DNA from: an uncultured Alphaproteobacteria bacterium
GTDB taxonomy: Bacteria; Pseudomonadota; Alphaproteobacteria; RF32; CAG-239
NCBI GenBank assembly: GCA_934277435.1
Contig: CAKQUE010000001.1
Location: 248,001-312,000, forward strand
DNA length: 64,000 bases
Direction: 5' to 3'
This document shows, in pieces, positions 62,710 to 64,000 of this stretch. The notes under the pieces are model-generated. The model saw nothing but the letters and a program-made list of their open reading frames with translations, searched no databases and was not told the origin of the DNA. The position numbers and the translations under genes were made by a program. Every line of letters starts with the position of its first letter. The first letter of the stretch is position 1.

Positions 62710-62737
62710 AAAAGTCCGCTTAGTTTGCGGACTTTTT
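62710..62737 (+). terminator. Rho-independent terminator after grpE
   Basis: AAAAGTCCGC pairs with GCGGACTTTT around TTAGTTT, followed by TT; 22 nt past the stop. Confidence 0.85.
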
Positions 62738-62816
62738 TGTTTGACGTAGCAAAATAAATGGTATATCTGATAAAATGTTATTTTATTCTAGAAAAATAGC
62801 GTTATAGTTTTAGACG

Positions 62817-63944
62817 ATGAAAATATTGAACGTTTATATTTTTAAGCAGATTTTTATTGGTTTTCTGCTGGTTTGTTTCTCTCTGCTGGCCATGCTATGG
62901 CTAACGCAGTCACTTCGTTTTGTGGAAATGGTGACAAGGCAAGGTTTGCCCGTTTATTTGTTTGCCGAAATGACATCTTTGCTAATGCCTAGAGTTTTCA
63001 ACATATTGTCTCCGGTGGCGGCGTTTGTGACGGTGCTGTTTGTTTATAACCGCTTGATTGCCGATAGAGAATTGGTGGTAATGCAGTCGGCGGGAATTAG
63101 CCCGTGGCAAAATTCAAAAGCCGCGGTTTTTCTGGGAATTTTAATGGCGCTGTTTAATGTTTTTGTTATGAACTGGGGTATACCTTGGTCCGAATCCAAG
63201 TTTCGCGATTTGGAATGGCGGGTTAAAAATAATTTGACGCAGATGGTTTTTCGAGAAGGTGAGTTTACATCTTTGAGAAACGGAATTACAGTGTTTATTG
63301 ATAAACATGAAGATGATGGTTCGGTTAGCGGTATTTTTGTCAGCGATGAAAGCAAACCAAATCTGAAAGTAACGTTAACAGCTGAAAAAGGAAGAATTAT
63401 TCAAACCGAAAAAGGTCCGAGAATCCTGTTTATTAACGGCGTTCGCCAAGAGATGAATACCAAAGATTATAAATTCAGCACGTTGTCTTTTTCTCGCTAT
63501 TCCGCTGAATTTAACAATATGGAAAGTAGAAAGAAAAAAGATCAAACAGTGCGTGAAAAATCGGTTTTTGAGTTGTTGCAATCCGGTCGCGACAATACAT
63601 TGGACGCTCATACGCAACGTAAAAATATTGTAGAAGGTAATAGGCGCGTTTTGTATCCGCTGTATAATTTGCTGTTTGCTTTGTTGGCTTGCGTCGGTTT
63701 GCTGGTTGGGAATTTTAATCGCCGCGGTCAGACTAAAATAATCACGGCCGAAGTTTTGAGTATGATTATTATTTTGGGCGGCGATTTGGCGTTTACAAAC
63801 TTGGCCGGACGTTCGCTGATGGTTTTGCCTTTGTTGTATTTAAATTGCCTGCTGCCGTTGTTTATTTGTTTTTATTTGCTGTTTTTTTATAATCCGTTTT
63901 ACTTCCGCCGTTTTAAAATAAAGGAGCGTCAAAATGAAAATTAA
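62817..63944 (+). CDS. lptF: LPS export permease LptF
   Basis: 375 residues. It has the YjgP/YjgQ arrangement: three N-terminal membrane segments, a periplasmic jellyroll-like domain (about 130-250) and three C-terminal ones. RELVVMQSAGISPW and LLFALLACVGLLVG fit. With LptG and LptB it extracts LPS from the inner membrane. It overlaps the next gene by 11 nt. Confidence 0.9.
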   Translation: MKILNVYIFKQIFIGFLLVCFSLLAMLWLTQSLRFVEMVTRQGLPVYLFAEMTSLLMPRVFNILSPVAAFVTVLFVYNRLIADRELVVMQSAGISPWQNSKAAVFLGILMALFNVFVMNWGIPWSESKFRDLEWRVKNNLTQMVFREGEFTSLRNGITVFIDKHEDDGSVSGIFVSDESKPNLKVTLTAEKGRIIQTEKGPRILFINGVRQEMNTKDYKFSTLSFSRYSAEFNNMESRKKKDQTVREKSVFELLQSGRDNTLDAHTQRKNIVEGNRRVLYPLYNLLFALLACVGLLVGNFNRRGQTKIITAEVLSMIIILGGDLAFTNLAGRSLMVLPLLYLNCLLPLFICFYLLFFYNPFYFRRFKIKERQNEN

Positions 63945-64000
63945 CCGTTTGGTTGCCGCGAGTTCGCAGATTTTATTATTGATGCTTTGCAGCAACGCCG
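63934..64000 (+). CDS. Exported protein, partial (N-terminus only)
   Basis: 22 codons before the window ends, starting MKINRLVAASSQILLLMLCS, a signal peptide. AAGGAG lies 8 nt before the ATG, which overlaps the lptF stop. In this family of loci lptG or an LptD/SurA-like protein may follow; a signal peptide argues against LptG. The identity cannot be fixed. Confidence 0.6.
   Translation, partial: MKINRLVAASSQILLLMLCSNA

Noticed and set aside
1..64000. CRISPR array
   Set aside because: The only repeats are paired tandem or dispersed copies; none shows short repeats with regular unique spacers.

Overview
The window is a continuous, gene-dense stretch of an AT-rich bacterial chromosome. It looks alphaproteobacterial: trmB overlaps a PraR-like XRE regulator, there is an RHH_4-type ribbon-helix-helix protein, an alphaproteobacterial-style LptE, and a DUF3108 protein. 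A probable rhodoquinone-synthesis gene (rquA), the low GC and several lineage-specific pilin-like genes suggest an uncultured, host-associated, anaerobic or microaerobic alphaproteobacterium. That placement is inference; no 16S gene is present.

Layout. 1-6600: partial cmk, rsmE, a LuxR-type response regulator, an rquA-like gene, a secreted protein of unknown function, lysS and a divergent polysaccharide deacetylase. 6600-9900: tRNA-Glu followed by a small accessory segment (MarR regulator, UlaG-like metallo-beta-lactamase-fold enzyme, secreted protein). A 125-bp sequence beginning at the tRNA 3' end is duplicated 1.69 kb downstream. 10000-11650: XRE regulator, trmB and an RHH protein. 11850-24460: the S10-spc ribosomal protein operon from rpsJ to rplO, then an inserted pilin-like gene, secY and adk. 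24460-29840: repeats, a second pilin-like gene, ddl, a DUF3108 protein, trhP-like and miaA. 29900-35340: the rod-shape cluster mreBCD-mrdA-rodA. 35330-39680: three unrecognised genes in one operon. 39840-43900: leuS-lptE-holA. 43890-45980: tandem palindromic repeats, a small hydrophobic peptide gene with its own promoter and terminator, a third pilin-like gene, and an unknown gene. 46070-50600: a nitronate monooxygenase-like enzyme and a TerY-type triad (vWA, PP2C, kinase-like) preceded by a tiny lipoprotein. 50700-55370: TlpA-like and DedA proteins, a receiver-like protein, folD, DUF167, YggT, an unknown and a TerB-like protein. 55500-59900: miaB-phoH-ybeY-lnt. 59900-64000: a long GT5 glycogen-synthase-like protein, grpE, lptF and the start of an exported protein.

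The most interesting signal is a structured RNA of about 180-190 nt present three times (21475-21662, 24911-25092, and 45407-45221 on the minus strand). Each copy has a similar promoter (TTTAC[T/A], 17 nt, then a -10), the same order of hairpins with compensatory base changes, an almost invariant apical loop, and a Rho-independent terminator 29-30 nt before a gene for a pilin-like protein with the unusual N-terminus G|RSMIE. I do not recognise it as a described riboswitch class. It may be a cis-acting attenuator or a terminated small RNA that controls these surface or secretion pseudopilins.

Most other genes are housekeeping: translation, tRNA modification, envelope growth and LPS export. All calls come from reading the sequence; no database search was run.
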